Virus record (IMG/VR): IMGVR_UViG_3300032893_000044
Span: 1-61,743 of that record
From: a virus
Reading direction: 5' to 3' (one strand)
Length of the DNA stretch: 61,743 nt
This document shows positions 1-9,856 of this stretch, in pieces. Within the stretch, counting starts at the first letter, position 1. Every line of letters starts with the position of its first letter. A model generated the notes under the pieces. It did no database searches. It had not been told where the DNA came from and saw only the letters and a program-made list of their open reading frames with translations. The position numbers and the translations under genes are program-made.

Positions 1-188
1 ACAGTCTGATTGTGGATTATCCCAACGACAACATTCCGATTCTGACTCATGAAGCAGATTGGCAAACCTGGGGTGGTTTTGTCATTGAAACCAACAGTTT
101 TGCTCAAAACAACGCGCCAAGGCCTGCCAATTACCCTGATTGGCAAAGTTGGGCTAAGGCGATTTTTTCAACGATGAACAACACGTGA
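1..188 (+). CDS. small protein downstream of hub, 3' part
   Basis: Open from the first complete codon (base 3) to TGA at 186-188, ten bases before the next ATG. It encodes the C-terminal 62 residues of the gene whose start is at 61677. The two parts differ at two codons within the shared 27 bases (Gln-Ser at the end copy, Leu-Ile here), so the assembly holds two variants of the junction. Confidence 0.8.
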   Translation, partial: SLIVDYPNDNIPILTHEADWQTWGGFVIETNSFAQNNAPRPANYPDWQSWAKAIFSTMNNT

Positions 189-198
189 GGAACACGAA

Positions 199-795
199 AT
201 GGCAGCATCATTACTCGAATTTTTAGCCCCCATGGCCGGTCAATTGATTGGCGGGATGTTTGGGGGAGGAGGCGGACATCAAGGCTATGCCCAAGGCGGA
301 TACGCTGAAGGCGGCATGACTCCTCAAGACATGTATCAACAATTACATGCGCAAGTGCATCCCCTGCAAAGCGGCTATGCCCAAGGCGGATACGCCCAAG
401 GCGGAATGCCTCATTACGGCTTTGGCGGATTTTTAGGCGGCCTAGGCAACATGGCTAAAGGCATGTTAGGAAACGCTGTGCAAAAATTTGGCCCGCAAAT
501 TGGTCAAGCTGCCATGAACTTTGGCCAAAACGCACTACAAACCGCAGGAAGCAACTTAGCCAATAAAGTAGGCAGCGCTATCGGGAACCGCTTTGGCGAC
601 CAAGCCGGACAAATGGCACACGGATTGATTGGACAAGGCACTCAAATGGGTCAAAACGCTCTGCAAGGGGCCGCAGGAAACATGATGGGCCGATTCTTCC
701 CGCAGCAAGCCGGACCTCAAATGGCCGCAACCGGCGGATACATGCAGCAAATGCCCAGAGCTTCTTTGCGTGACTATTCGGAGATGATGCGATAA
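199..795 (+). CDS. glycine-rich virion protein with GYAQGG repeats
   Basis: 198 residues starting at ATG 199 behind GAGGAA. The N-terminus is hydrophobic (LLEFLAPMAGQLIGGMFGGGGG). Residues about 28-70 hold imperfect repeats GYAQGGYA[EQ]GGM, and a Gly/Ala/Gln-rich middle (about 75-165) reads like amphipathic small-residue helices. The same YAQGGM element recurs in the next gene, and similar Gly-Gly elements in the proteins at 42061 and 42795. It lies in a tight row of late genes between hub and fibre, so it is probably a virion or ejected protein. I know no enzyme domain in it. Confidence 0.7.
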   Translation: MAASLLEFLAPMAGQLIGGMFGGGGGHQGYAQGGYAEGGMTPQDMYQQLHAQVHPLQSGYAQGGYAQGGMPHYGFGGFLGGLGNMAKGMLGNAVQKFGPQIGQAAMNFGQNALQTAGSNLANKVGSAIGNRFGDQAGQMAHGLIGQGTQMGQNALQGAAGNMMGRFFPQQAGPQMAATGGYMQQMPRASLRDYSEMMR

Positions 796-805
796 GGGGA
801 ATATC

Positions 806-1909
806 ATGGGTTTCTTAAAAAAGCTGGAAAAGAAAGTCCGCAAACCCTTTAAAACGCTAGCGCCTCTCGTTGGAACCGCCGTTGGCAGTTACTTCGGCGG
901 TCCTCTAGGCGCGACGATTGGGGGCGGGATTGGCAATGCTCTGACCTCTCGCAAACATCCACTAGATCACCTCCTCGGCGGCGCTGCCCTGGGCGCTGGC
1001 TATGGCGCACTCATGCCGCAAGTAGGGAATGCCTTTGGTGTCAATGAAGCGAGCACTTTAGGGAAAATTTTTAGCATGGGAAAGCCCGGTCTTGGCGAAC
1101 AATTGGGACTAGGGCCTGCCTTGTCGAAAAGGATTGGTAACGGCAAAGCCACTCCCGTTGCTGAAGCGGCTGAACAAGCAGCTCAACAAACGCCCGGTCT
1201 TTTTAATAGCGACTTAATGCAGACTCTTTTATTAACAACCGCTGTGGGGGGAGCCTTAGGCGATAGACCAAAGTACACCGGTCCCACCATGGATGAGCAA
1301 ATTGCCGCTTTTCAAAAACATCGCGGCAAACGTCCGATTCTAACGGAAGCTAAACCGAAACGTCGCCGCTACCGGCCAAGACCTCATGTCTATACCCCTG
1401 AATCTACCTATGAGCATGACTACTTTGAGGAAGAACCTGAACAAGGCTACGCCCAAGGCGGCATGGTCAAAACCGGTTATATCGCAGGGGGCTCAGGCGG
1501 TCAGACCGATAATCGGCATGTCAAAATTCCCGAAGGCGCTTATGTCATGGATGCAACCACCACTTCCTTAATGGGCGATGGTAATACTGAAAACGGCATT
1601 CGTAAAATAACGGAATTAGAGCAGCATTTCTTAAACCGTGCACCGAAGAAAAACCACTTAAATTCTATGGTGATTCGAGAAAACGCTTCTTATGAGCCGC
1701 GCTATATTGATGCTATGGTGAGCGATGGCGAATACATTATTCCCCCGCAAGTGGTAGCAGCTGCCGGCAAAGGCGATGCAAATAAAGGCGCAAAAGAGAT
1801 TGATAAATTCAGGAAGAATTTACGCAAACAAAAAGGCGTTAAACCCTTCTTACCGCCTAAAACTAAGTCATTACATTACTATCTAGGAGGACGTGCTTAT
1901 GGCCGCTAA
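806..1909 (+). CDS. virion protein, GG-rich with conserved phage VSDGEYIIP motif
   Basis: 367 residues, ATG 806 behind AAGGGGA. The N-terminal 60 residues are Gly/Ala-rich (GTAVGSYFGGPLGATIGGGIG). From about residue 215 come a GYAQGGM element, IAGGSGGQTDN, and two copies of a motif seen in many phage structural proteins: IPEGAYVMDATT and VSDGEYIIPPQVV. That pattern is known from podovirus virion proteins of unknown function. Its C-terminus is basic. The last 11 bases overlap the next gene. Confidence 0.75.
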   Translation: MGFLKKLEKKVRKPFKTLAPLVGTAVGSYFGGPLGATIGGGIGNALTSRKHPLDHLLGGAALGAGYGALMPQVGNAFGVNEASTLGKIFSMGKPGLGEQLGLGPALSKRIGNGKATPVAEAAEQAAQQTPGLFNSDLMQTLLLTTAVGGALGDRPKYTGPTMDEQIAAFQKHRGKRPILTEAKPKRRRYRPRPHVYTPESTYEHDYFEEEPEQGYAQGGMVKTGYIAGGSGGQTDNRHVKIPEGAYVMDATTTSLMGDGNTENGIRKITELEQHFLNRAPKKNHLNSMVIRENASYEPRYIDAMVSDGEYIIPPQVVAAAGKGDANKGAKEIDKFRKNLRKQKGVKPFLPPKTKSLHYYLGGRAYGR

Positions 1910-2750
1910 TCCCCAAGCCGTGTTTCAAGAACAAGGCGTTCCACCGGATTTACAAGAATATTTTAACCGGATTTATCACCGCGCAGAAGAATTGGCTAAT
2001 ACTCAGCAGCCTAAATATCAAGGTCAACGCGTTGCCTCTACGCCAGACCAAGTCAGACGTGCCAATGAATTAGCGAATCGTACGGGTCAAGCAATGCCTT
2101 TTTATCAAGAGGCCGCAGACATTGCGAGACGCTCGCAGCAGCCTTTTTATCAAGGCTACCAGCAATATATGAATCCTTATATGCAATCGGTCGTTAACCG
2201 CATTGCAGAAGAAGGAAATCGTAATTTGACGGAACGGGTACTGCCGGCGTTACAAGACCAGTTTGTTGCCGCAGGGCAGCAAGGTTCGTCTCGTCATCGC
2301 AAGTTTGCCACAAAAGCGGCGCGTGATATTCAAGGTGAAATTTCTAATCGCCAATCCCAAGCCTTATCCTCTGGCTTTCAACAAGCAGGACAGCTTTTTA
2401 GTGCAGATATGGCGAGACAATTAGAAGCTGCTAAACAATTAGCGCAAAGCGGCGCATTAGCTCAAGGCAGCAATATCGCCGATATCGCCTCCTTAATGGA
2501 CCAAGGACGTTACGCACAACAGCAGCAGCAAGCCGTACAAGATGTCTTATACGAAGATTATGTCCGTCAACGAGAAAATCCCTGGGTCCAATTAGGTAAT
2601 CAAGCGGCAATTGCCAAAGGTATTCCTAACCCTATCCAGCAAACGCAGTTTTCAACGGTGCCGCAAAGTGCGCAAACAAGCGTCTTGGGCAGTGTTGGTA
2701 ACTTAGCCGCTTCTATTTTAGGCGCAAGCTTGATGGGAGGGAGGCGCTAA
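1899..2750 (+). CDS. putative internal virion protein
   Basis: 283 residues. I chose ATG 1899 (MAANPQAV) over the in-frame GTG at 1893, because the strong AGGAGG at 1885-1890 is eight bases before the ATG but only two before the GTG. The protein is Gln/Ala-rich and predicted mostly helical, with a middle like other phage internal proteins (PALQDQFVAAGQQGSSRHR) and a small-residue C-terminus (LGASLMGGRR). Position and composition suggest an ejection or tail-interior protein; no family is certain. Confidence 0.7.
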   Translation: MAANPQAVFQEQGVPPDLQEYFNRIYHRAEELANTQQPKYQGQRVASTPDQVRRANELANRTGQAMPFYQEAADIARRSQQPFYQGYQQYMNPYMQSVVNRIAEEGNRNLTERVLPALQDQFVAAGQQGSSRHRKFATKAARDIQGEISNRQSQALSSGFQQAGQLFSADMARQLEAAKQLAQSGALAQGSNIADIASLMDQGRYAQQQQQAVQDVLYEDYVRQRENPWVQLGNQAAIAKGIPNPIQQTQFSTVPQSAQTSVLGSVGNLAASILGASLMGGRR

Positions 2751-2756
2751 CCCTTC

Positions 2757-3503
2757 ATGAAAAAAAATCAACAGCTAGCAGATTGGAAAAAAGCAGAGTC
2801 TTTGGGTCAAGAGATGGAACGCTATTATGTTGCTTTAAGGCACCAGGAAGAAGAAGACCAAGAGACCAAAAGACAATTAGGCTTCATCAAACAAAAAGGA
2901 CAGCGTGCGCTTGCAAAAAGAGAAGCCTCTCATAAAGGCAAAGCCAAAGAAGTACCCGAAGCAAAGCCTTATACGCCGCCTCCAAGAGGCCCGTTACCAG
3001 AGCCCGTCCCTTATGGGTTTAAGTTAAAGGTACCGGTTGGCACTAATTTTACGAATGAACCTGAGTATACAGTAACAAACCCCAAAGCGGTTCCTATGCC
3101 GGCAGGGACACCTTATCTAAGACCGGGCGCAACGCCGGCGGAAGTCGCTAAATATACTGATGAATTTGCGCGTTATCATCAAGCGCCGCTGCCAGAGCCG
3201 GTTGTTCAAAAGCCAGAGAGACACGCAGCCCCTCAAAAAGGAAAACAGCGAGAAAGCGATTTGATGGCGTTAGCAAAATTTTATGCGCCTCCGCAATTTG
3301 TGCAATTTTTAATGAATCGCCCGAGCGGTTCGCATATGCCTTACTTAAATCCCTATAGCATGAATGTGATGCGAGAACAACAAGCCTTTGGTTTGCCAGA
3401 ACAAGTGGAGGTAGAGCCAGAACCCACTATTTATGAAAAAATCATGAAATATTTTAGCCCAGATTTTTTTAATCCTCAACAGTATTATGAGGGAGAGATT
3501 TAA
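2757..3503 (+). CDS. hypothetical virion-region protein
   Basis: 248 residues, starting six bases after the previous stop. The first 75 residues are charged and probably coiled-coil. Residues 75-165 are Pro-rich, with PLPEPV twice, like an extended linker. The C-terminus is aromatic (FSPDFFNPQQYY). No domain is recognised. It lies in the same late gene row as its neighbours and ends exactly where the next gene begins. Confidence 0.65.
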   Translation: MKKNQQLADWKKAESLGQEMERYYVALRHQEEEDQETKRQLGFIKQKGQRALAKREASHKGKAKEVPEAKPYTPPPRGPLPEPVPYGFKLKVPVGTNFTNEPEYTVTNPKAVPMPAGTPYLRPGATPAEVAKYTDEFARYHQAPLPEPVVQKPERHAAPQKGKQRESDLMALAKFYAPPQFVQFLMNRPSGSHMPYLNPYSMNVMREQQAFGLPEQVEVEPEPTIYEKIMKYFSPDFFNPQQYYEGEI

Positions 3504-4835
3504 ATGTTTGACTTTACCCGCTTCATGACCCCTGCGATGCAAAAAATGTTTTATACCCAAATGATGGCCAATCAAGGTCAAGGGAATGAAGCGCAACAAA
3601 CGCCTCAATTGCAGCCTTTAACGCCTCCCACAAACACCCTATCTCTAAATCCCACCGGCAAAGGGGCTGCTGCTGCTATTGAAGCCGCTAGAACTTCAAT
3701 GGCTTTATCACCGGGTCAGCAAAAAAAGGCATTAGGACGAGGATTAGTGCAATTTGCAGCCAGCAGGCCTACGCCTCAACCCGGTACGGGTTTTAGAGGT
3801 GCGCTGGCCTCTATCGCAGAAGCGATGCCGCATGCAGTCAATGCTTATCAAAATGAAATGGATAGGCAAGAACTCCTGAATCTAGAATTAATGAAGATGG
3901 AACAGCAGCAAGAAAAAGGTCAAATGGAAAAGCTTTTTGCCTTAATGCAGCGCCAAGACCAAATGGAAGAAACCAAGCGTCATCACCAGATGATGGAAAA
4001 ACTAACCGAAGGACGGCAAACAGAAATGAACCGTCATCATTTAGCCACGGAAGAATATCAAGGCTATAATGTGGCGCAAAGAAAGAAATATGAAGAATTA
4101 GAAAAGAAATTACCGCCCGGCGTGGAATATTTAGACAAGTATCCTTTGAATAGCAATACCCGTATGTTTTGGGAAAAGACCATTAAAAAACAGATTGAAG
4201 AAGGTGACGAAGCAAATCGCGCTTTAACCTATTGGGATGAGCTAGATAAAATCTTTCAACGCAATCCGGGCTTTCACAAAAGTATGAATTATATTCTCCT
4301 GCACGGGCAAGATGGCGAAGACCCCAGTTATTGGCAGCAAAAAGCCATTGAACTCAACGTCCCCGAAAAACAATGGGCAGACTTCGTCGCGGCGGGTAAA
4401 ATCTCTGCGCGATTATGGGCTTCAGAAGCTAGAAGTATCCCCGCTAAGGGCTTGTCAGTTTATGGGGAAAAGCAATTGTCAGCTGGTAACCCTAAACTGG
4501 GTATTCCTTATGCAGCGTTTAAAAAACTCCGCAAGCTCTCGCAAAAAGAACTCATGCATAAAGAAGATACCGGACTTAAAACCAGTCAATATGCGCAACA
4601 AGGCATGATTTATCGAGAACCTGCGATGGCGCAAAAATACCCTTCGCATATTTTAGAAAAAGCGATTGAGGAGGATGCCGCTCAACAAAAAGCGCAAGCG
4701 GTGGCCGCACAACAAATGCAAGTCAAGCAACAAGATGATGCAGCGTTACAAAAGGCGATCGCAGAAGGTCAAGCACGCGGCATTCCCCCCGAGCTCATCT
4801 TACAAGCCAAGGAGGCCTTAGATAATGGCTTATAA
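3504..4835 (+). CDS. putative ejection protein, coiled-coil
   Basis: 443 residues, ATG 3504 right after the previous stop and behind GAGGGAGAG. A long Gln/Glu/Met-rich helical stretch (about residues 120-210, HQMMEKLTEGRQTEMNRHH) suggests a coiled coil, followed by a mixed region and a Gln/Ala-rich tail. Size, composition and place just before a very large protein resemble the internal/ejection protein sets of P22-like podoviruses. This is inference, as no conserved motif was seen. Its last 11 bases overlap the next gene. Confidence 0.6.
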   Translation: MFDFTRFMTPAMQKMFYTQMMANQGQGNEAQQTPQLQPLTPPTNTLSLNPTGKGAAAAIEAARTSMALSPGQQKKALGRGLVQFAASRPTPQPGTGFRGALASIAEAMPHAVNAYQNEMDRQELLNLELMKMEQQQEKGQMEKLFALMQRQDQMEETKRHHQMMEKLTEGRQTEMNRHHLATEEYQGYNVAQRKKYEELEKKLPPGVEYLDKYPLNSNTRMFWEKTIKKQIEEGDEANRALTYWDELDKIFQRNPGFHKSMNYILLHGQDGEDPSYWQQKAIELNVPEKQWADFVAAGKISARLWASEARSIPAKGLSVYGEKQLSAGNPKLGIPYAAFKKLRKLSQKELMHKEDTGLKTSQYAQQGMIYREPAMAQKYPSHILEKAIEEDAAQQKAQAVAAQQMQVKQQDDAALQKAIAEGQARGIPPELILQAKEALDNGL

Positions 4836-7437
4836 TCCTGCTGATTTAGAAGCTGCTAAAGCGTTATTACGCGCTGCCGGTTATCAGGGAGCAGCGGCTC
4901 AACAACCCCTAGAACAAGCCAAAGCCTTATTGTTAGAGCAAGGTTATCAACCGCTGGCCTCGAATGCATCAGCTTTAGCGCCCGAAGAACCTGAAGAAGA
5001 ACTGAATGAGCTGAATGAACCCAGTACCGTGCGTTTTTGGCTAGAGCAAGCGGCTAAAGCGGGTTTAAATGCGGCGGATTTTGCCGCTATGATTGGGCGC
5101 GGCATGATGGGCGGAGAAGCCGGACAATTCCTTCGCCGTAATCCAGCCGAAGCCCAAAGAGAAGCCCCGATGGAGCATACGGAAGATATTTTGAAAAAAA
5201 ATATCGGACTTGATGTTAACACGCAACCGGCTGATACGCCGTTAAAGCGTATGGGCGCAGGCGCAATTCAAGCAGGCGTTAGTACCTTATTGTTCCCCGG
5301 AGGAGGCCTCTGGAATATGATGAAAAATGCTGCTATTAGCAGTGGTTTTGGGGCAACTAGCGCAGGCCTGCAAGAAATGGGCGTTCCTGGTCCTGTTGCA
5401 GATTTGGGGCTTTTAGCGGGAACTTACTATGGCGCTAAGAAATTACCCAAAATTCAAGAAAAGATTCATAAAGGTAAAACAGCTGCTTCTAATTATTTGA
5501 GTTCCAACTTTGGCTCTCCTAAAACAGCCGCTGCTAGAACGCTGCAAGATTTTGTGCCTGCCGCAGAACGAGAAGCGGTCACAGAACGATTAATGCCTGG
5601 GGGAAAAAAGGTAGCGCCTTATGCTCAGTCAGGTTATCAGCCAACAAGTGCAGAATTGGCAGATAATCCGGGATTAGCCGCTTTACATCGCAACTTTTAT
5701 GAGCAGCCTCAATCGCAATTAGCGACCCATGTCGGTAGAGAAAGCGACAAATTAAGACATGCTCTTGAAAACGCTTCTAGCGGAGATGTTGCGGCAACTC
5801 AGCAGCATATCGCAGACCGATTAAATCAATTAGAGGGCAATGTTGCACAACGCGTCCGAGAAATTGGTCCCGGGGGCGGCTCTGCGCAAGATGCGGGAGA
5901 AGCCATTCAAAATGCGTTGTTAAATGCGGTAGAAACAAGGCAGCAAGCTAAAAGACAGCATATCGAACCCTTTCGGCAGGCTATGTTAAATAGTGAGGCC
6001 GCTGTTCAGCTGCCAACTGCTAATCGAATCATGAGAGAAGAATTACGAAAAGCAAAGGGCGATACGGAAAAAATTTTAAATGAAGCTTCAGAATTGTTTC
6101 AGCCGAATGCTGCGAACACGCCTGCCTCCTCAATCCTTGACCCGGTGACTAATCGTCCTTTTCAGGATAGGATGCCGGCTCGTTTAGATGCTGAAGAAAC
6201 CCAAAATGCGTTAGCAAAGCTTAATGACTTAATCGCCAAGTCTCGTGTAGACGGCAAAAGAACAACGTCAACAACGGCATTATTAAGGTATAAAAGAGCG
6301 ATTCAAAACGATTTAAGAGAAAGCGTGCCAGAAGTTTTGCGTTTCAGGCAAGAGTATACGCGCGCTATGGAGCCCGTCTCTGCGATTCGTGACCAGCCTG
6401 GCTTAAAAGAAATTATCAAAACAGATCGCTACAATCGAGAACAAATGACGCATGGCCGTGTCTTTCAACGTTTTGAAGGACGTTCTAGAGGCGCTGTCGA
6501 TGATGCGCGAGCGTTGATGCGAGAAGTGGGCCATGATGCGGGGATGCGCCAGTCAATTGAACAGGCGGTTAATCAACAGGCGATGGAAGCTATTGTTGAC
6601 CAGCACGGGCGTGTTAGCGAACGCTTGTTGAATAACTTTAGACAAAACAATCCGGGACTAGCTGTCTTACATCCTCAACTGTTTGGTCATCGTTTAAACA
6701 ATGTACATAACGCGCAAGTGGCCGTGAATCGCTATTATCGCGATTTAGATAGCTTGCAACAAACCTTAATGCGTAATGAATTAGGTCAATATATGCCAGG
6801 TTCTACGCAAAATTTAGGCGCTAAGATTTATCGAGCAGGCCAATCGGAGCGCACCGTAAACAATTTGATGAATGCCACAGCAGGAAATCCGCTAGCGCAA
6901 GAAGGGCTAAGACGAGAAACGATTGACCATTTTATGAGAACTATTTCCAATAATTCTCGTCAAGGCAGCGGCTATACCTTATCTTTTGCTAAAACCAATC
7001 GCTTTATGCAGCAGCATGAACGCGCTTTAGAAAGAGTTTTAACGCCAGAGCAAATGGCGCTTTTGCGGGAAAATCAAGCGATTTTAGCAGGGCAAAATAT
7101 TGCAGAAACTCAAGCAAAAAGCTTTGGTTCACCAACAGCTGCTCGCGACATTATTGAAAAAAATATTGGCAAGGGCATTGATGCCGGTGATTCCAGCTGG
7201 GCTAAATTTTACAATTACTTTGCAACCAAGCGGCGAGAAAACGCTCGAGAACTTTTATATCGCGCTTTGATTGACCCAGAAATTGCGCATGAACTTTTAA
7301 CCATGAAGGTCAAAAGCCAAGCGGCTTTCAATGCCAAGGCGCTTGATTTGAGCAAAGTGCCTTTAAAAACCCTGGCTAGAAATGTGGCGATGCGGCATAC
7401 AGAGCCAGAAGATGAAGACGAGGAGAAATCAAAATGA
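4825..7437 (+). CDS. large internal (ejection-type) virion protein
   Basis: 870 residues, the largest product here. ATG 4825 lies inside the end of the previous gene behind GGAGG. Residues 8-45 hold two copies of an element (AKALLRAAGYQ, AKALLLEQGYQ). A small-residue, weakly hydrophobic segment lies near residues 148-200, and the rest is predicted long alpha-helix, with an acidic-basic C-terminus (EPEDEDEEKSK). A single huge helical protein in the late block is typical of phage internal or DNA-ejection proteins; homology was not recognised by motif. Confidence 0.65.
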   Translation: MAYNPADLEAAKALLRAAGYQGAAAQQPLEQAKALLLEQGYQPLASNASALAPEEPEEELNELNEPSTVRFWLEQAAKAGLNAADFAAMIGRGMMGGEAGQFLRRNPAEAQREAPMEHTEDILKKNIGLDVNTQPADTPLKRMGAGAIQAGVSTLLFPGGGLWNMMKNAAISSGFGATSAGLQEMGVPGPVADLGLLAGTYYGAKKLPKIQEKIHKGKTAASNYLSSNFGSPKTAAARTLQDFVPAAEREAVTERLMPGGKKVAPYAQSGYQPTSAELADNPGLAALHRNFYEQPQSQLATHVGRESDKLRHALENASSGDVAATQQHIADRLNQLEGNVAQRVREIGPGGGSAQDAGEAIQNALLNAVETRQQAKRQHIEPFRQAMLNSEAAVQLPTANRIMREELRKAKGDTEKILNEASELFQPNAANTPASSILDPVTNRPFQDRMPARLDAEETQNALAKLNDLIAKSRVDGKRTTSTTALLRYKRAIQNDLRESVPEVLRFRQEYTRAMEPVSAIRDQPGLKEIIKTDRYNREQMTHGRVFQRFEGRSRGAVDDARALMREVGHDAGMRQSIEQAVNQQAMEAIVDQHGRVSERLLNNFRQNNPGLAVLHPQLFGHRLNNVHNAQVAVNRYYRDLDSLQQTLMRNELGQYMPGSTQNLGAKIYRAGQSERTVNNLMNATAGNPLAQEGLRRETIDHFMRTISNNSRQGSGYTLSFAKTNRFMQQHERALERVLTPEQMALLRENQAILAGQNIAETQAKSFGSPTAARDIIEKNIGKGIDAGDSSWAKFYNYFATKRRENARELLYRALIDPEIAHELLTMKVKSQAAFNAKALDLSKVPLKTLARNVAMRHTEPEDEDEEKSK

Positions 7438-9137
7438 GTTTTCAATTAGTCGGCGGGGGTCAGGTTGTTTATCCTGCTTATGTCAGTTATTTATCCTTAG
7501 AGTTTTCTACCGGGAATACCAATTTAAGTTGGCCTACAGAATATCAAAATCTAAACCCTGTAGTAGCGGCCTGGAATCGGGTTAAAGCGGATGCAGACAA
7601 TCTCACTTTAACATTGCCAGATGCGCGTAAAACCAGCGTGGGACAATCTTTTATCATTGATAACTATGGGACGCATGCTTTTAATTTACTCACCAATGAC
7701 GGGGTTGTGTTAGATGCTATTGCGGCTCCTAGCGTGCAATATTTTGTGTTAAGTGACAATTCGACACAAGCGGGCACCTGGATTACCACTGGCTGGGGCG
7801 GGGGTTATGCGGCGGTGACATCGGTGGCGGCTGCGCCAGCTGCCGGGGTGGCTACGAATAACTTAGATATTTCGGGCAGTCCTATTACGGTAAGCGGTAC
7901 CTTTGTCTTTGATTTAAAAGCTGACTTATTGGCTTTGACCTCATTTGATGCGGGGACAGCCACGGGGATCGCGGTTAGAACGGCGGGCACTCCGACTTAT
8001 AGCTGGTCTTTACGGACTTTAGTGGGGACCGCACAGCAGATTGCCATTACGAACGGGAACGGAGTTGCCGGCAATCCTACCATTGGCTTAGAGGCTAATG
8101 TGACCGGCATTGACAGTATGCAAATTGGCAATATTCAGATTGAAGATAATGCCATTGAGGCGTTTGCTGGCAATGAAATTTTATTAGGCGCAGGGATTGG
8201 GGCTGATGAAATCAAAATCTTATCCAACGAGGTACAGATTTTAAACGGGACTGTTTTAGAGCTGATGGCGGCCGATGATACGCATTATGTAGGTTTTGAT
8301 GCGGGCACTATGGCATCTTCTTATACCTTGACGCTGCCAACGACTGCGCCGACCGCAGGCCAAGTCATGACAGCAGGCTCTATCACGCCTACTGCGTTAA
8401 TTTGGAGCAATGCGGCGAGTTTTTCAGGGAGTTCAACGGCCAATACCCTGCCTTATTTTACCAATGATACTGGCACTATTGGCGATACCGGAATTACGGT
8501 TGGGGGGGGCGGTTTAAATGAATTGTCGGGCCTTCAGTCAGTAACGGTGCAAGATTTAGCCATTGGTTCGGCAGGCAGCACGATTATTTCCAGCACCACG
8601 TCGATTCAATTTAACTCCAATGTAGGGTATGACACGATCGTCAATCGTAATCTTACCTTATTAGCGGCGGGTGAGATTCACTTAAACAAGGCCGGAAATG
8701 ATTATTATAGCGGTTTTAGCGGGAACAACTCAGCGATTGCCAACAACGTGTGGATTTTACCAGCGGCTGATGGCGCTTCAGGCAGTTTTATCACCACTAA
8801 CGGCTTTAAGCAGCTCAGCTTTAGCTCAGTGACTGTGGCCTCCTTAACCAAGGCCTGGGTAACCTTTCAAGGGTCCACAGCTACCATTTATGAGGAATCT
8901 AATGTAGGGAGCGTTGCAAGCGCGGGAACCGGTACTTATACCATCACTTTTACCACGGCATTTTCAAATACCTATTATGGCATGGCAGGTTATGCTTATG
9001 ATGCTGGCGGCACAACGCCCGGTATTGTAGTGATTACAAATATTATCAGCACTTCCCAATGCACCGTGAAAACTTATAATTTAACAGGAAGCGCGGTGAA
9101 CTTTGGCTATGTGGCATTAAGCTTTTTCGGAAACTAA
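7434..9137 (+). CDS. tail fibre protein 1
   Basis: 567 residues, ATGA overlap with the previous gene and AGGAG upstream. The first 115 residues (through WITTGWGGGY) look like a particle-binding domain. The rest is Gly/Thr/Ala-rich beta-structure. Two blocks near residues 282-325 and 423-465 follow a pattern shared with the fibres at 49996, 54637 and 56886: [YV]xGFxA, then [WT]xLPxxDG, then GQxxTTNG. The C-terminal 95 residues form a small beta-domain (FGYVALSFFGN), a possible receptor-binding tip. It overlaps the convergent cluster A gene by 21 bases. Confidence 0.8.
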   Translation: MSFQLVGGGQVVYPAYVSYLSLEFSTGNTNLSWPTEYQNLNPVVAAWNRVKADADNLTLTLPDARKTSVGQSFIIDNYGTHAFNLLTNDGVVLDAIAAPSVQYFVLSDNSTQAGTWITTGWGGGYAAVTSVAAAPAAGVATNNLDISGSPITVSGTFVFDLKADLLALTSFDAGTATGIAVRTAGTPTYSWSLRTLVGTAQQIAITNGNGVAGNPTIGLEANVTGIDSMQIGNIQIEDNAIEAFAGNEILLGAGIGADEIKILSNEVQILNGTVLELMAADDTHYVGFDAGTMASSYTLTLPTTAPTAGQVMTAGSITPTALIWSNAASFSGSSTANTLPYFTNDTGTIGDTGITVGGGGLNELSGLQSVTVQDLAIGSAGSTIISSTTSIQFNSNVGYDTIVNRNLTLLAAGEIHLNKAGNDYYSGFSGNNSAIANNVWILPAADGASGSFITTNGFKQLSFSSVTVASLTKAWVTFQGSTATIYEESNVGSVASAGTGTYTITFTTAFSNTYYGMAGYAYDAGGTTPGIVVITNIISTSQCTVKTYNLTGSAVNFGYVALSFFGN

Positions 9138-9308
9138 GATGAGCTGGTAGTATTGTTTAGCCCATTTGATGTAGCGAATATGATGATATGTTAAGAGAGA
9201 GCGAATGACTTTGCTCGGCGGCCCATCTTTTTCGACTCTACAAGTGATTCCAAATAGATTTCCTAGAACGTAATGAGTTTTAGCAAAGTTTAATGCGGTT
9301 TCGGTCAT
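9117..9308 (-). CDS. PYY-module small protein A8
   Basis: 63 residues, last gene of cluster A. HYVLGNLFG at 12-20 matches A7; the helix PPSKVIRSLL is at 30-39 and the motif KQYYQLIL at 51-58. The start overlaps the end of A7 by ATGA. The 3' end runs 21 bases into the fibre gene on the other strand. Confidence 0.7.
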   Translation of the reverse strand: MTETALNFAKTHYVLGNLFGITCRVEKDGPPSKVIRSLLTYHHIRYIKWAKQYYQLILVSEKA

Positions 9309-9493
9309 ACTTTCCCCACTATGATTTTATAGTATTCTTTGGCCCCAATGTGGTCAAAATAATTTACTAAGAGGGCGCAAATGACTGTGCTTGGCGACGC
9401 ATTTCTTGCTATTATCAAACCGTATCCAAATACGCTTCCTACGACGTAATGAGTTTCAGAAATGTCTAATGAGGTAAATTCGGTATATGTCAT
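9305..9493 (-). CDS. PYY-module small protein A7
   Basis: 62 residues, THYVVGSVFG at 14-23, SPSTVICALL at 33-42 and KEYYKIIV at 52-59. ATGA overlap at both ends. Closest sibling is A8, with the same spacing between the HYV element and the YY motif. Confidence 0.7.
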   Translation of the reverse strand: MTYTEFTSLDISETHYVVGSVFGYGLIIARNASPSTVICALLVNYFDHIGAKEYYKIIVGKV

Positions 9494-9675
9494 TTTTCCC
9501 CCACTATGATTTGGTAATACTGTTTAGCCCAATCGATACCTTCAAAGTTATTATTTAACAAGTGATATGATAAGAATTCTTCGATAACTTCACAGGGTAA
9601 ACTTTTTTTTGGAACAAAACAACATGCGCTCGATCCCCTGAGGATGTAATAATTTTCATCAGACTTTTGTATCAT
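9490..9675 (-). CDS. PYY-module small protein A6
   Basis: 61 residues from ATG at 9675. An earlier in-frame start at 9690 would lie deep inside A5 and is less likely. Cys pair at 18-19, helix LPCEVIEEFL at 26-35, KQYYQIIV at 51-58, then GEK and stop. Confidence 0.65.
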   Translation of the reverse strand: MIQKSDENYYILRGSSACCFVPKKSLPCEVIEEFLSYHLLNNNFEGIDWAKQYYQIIVGEK

Positions 9676-9856
9676 TTTTCCCCCATACAACTAAATGATA
9701 ATACTCTTTGACGAAAAAGCATCTATTAGAAAGAGTACGTAAAAAGCATGAAAGTATTTCGGCAGGATGAATATTGCTAGGAATACCATAGGGAAAAGTT
9801 TTTGAGATGATATAATGGGAATCTAGATTAGAGATAAAGCGAGGAGCTTCTGCCAT
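9659..9856 (-). CDS. PYY-module small protein A5
   Basis: 65 residues, HYIISKTFPYG at 14-24, HPAEILSCFL at 30-39, KEYYHLVV at 50-57. ATG 9856 follows AAAGGA and lies inside A4 (34-base overlap), longer than the usual four-base junction. Confidence 0.65.
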   Translation of the reverse strand: MAEAPRFISNLDSHYIISKTFPYGIPSNIHPAEILSCFLRTLSNRCFFVKEYYHLVVWGKNDTKV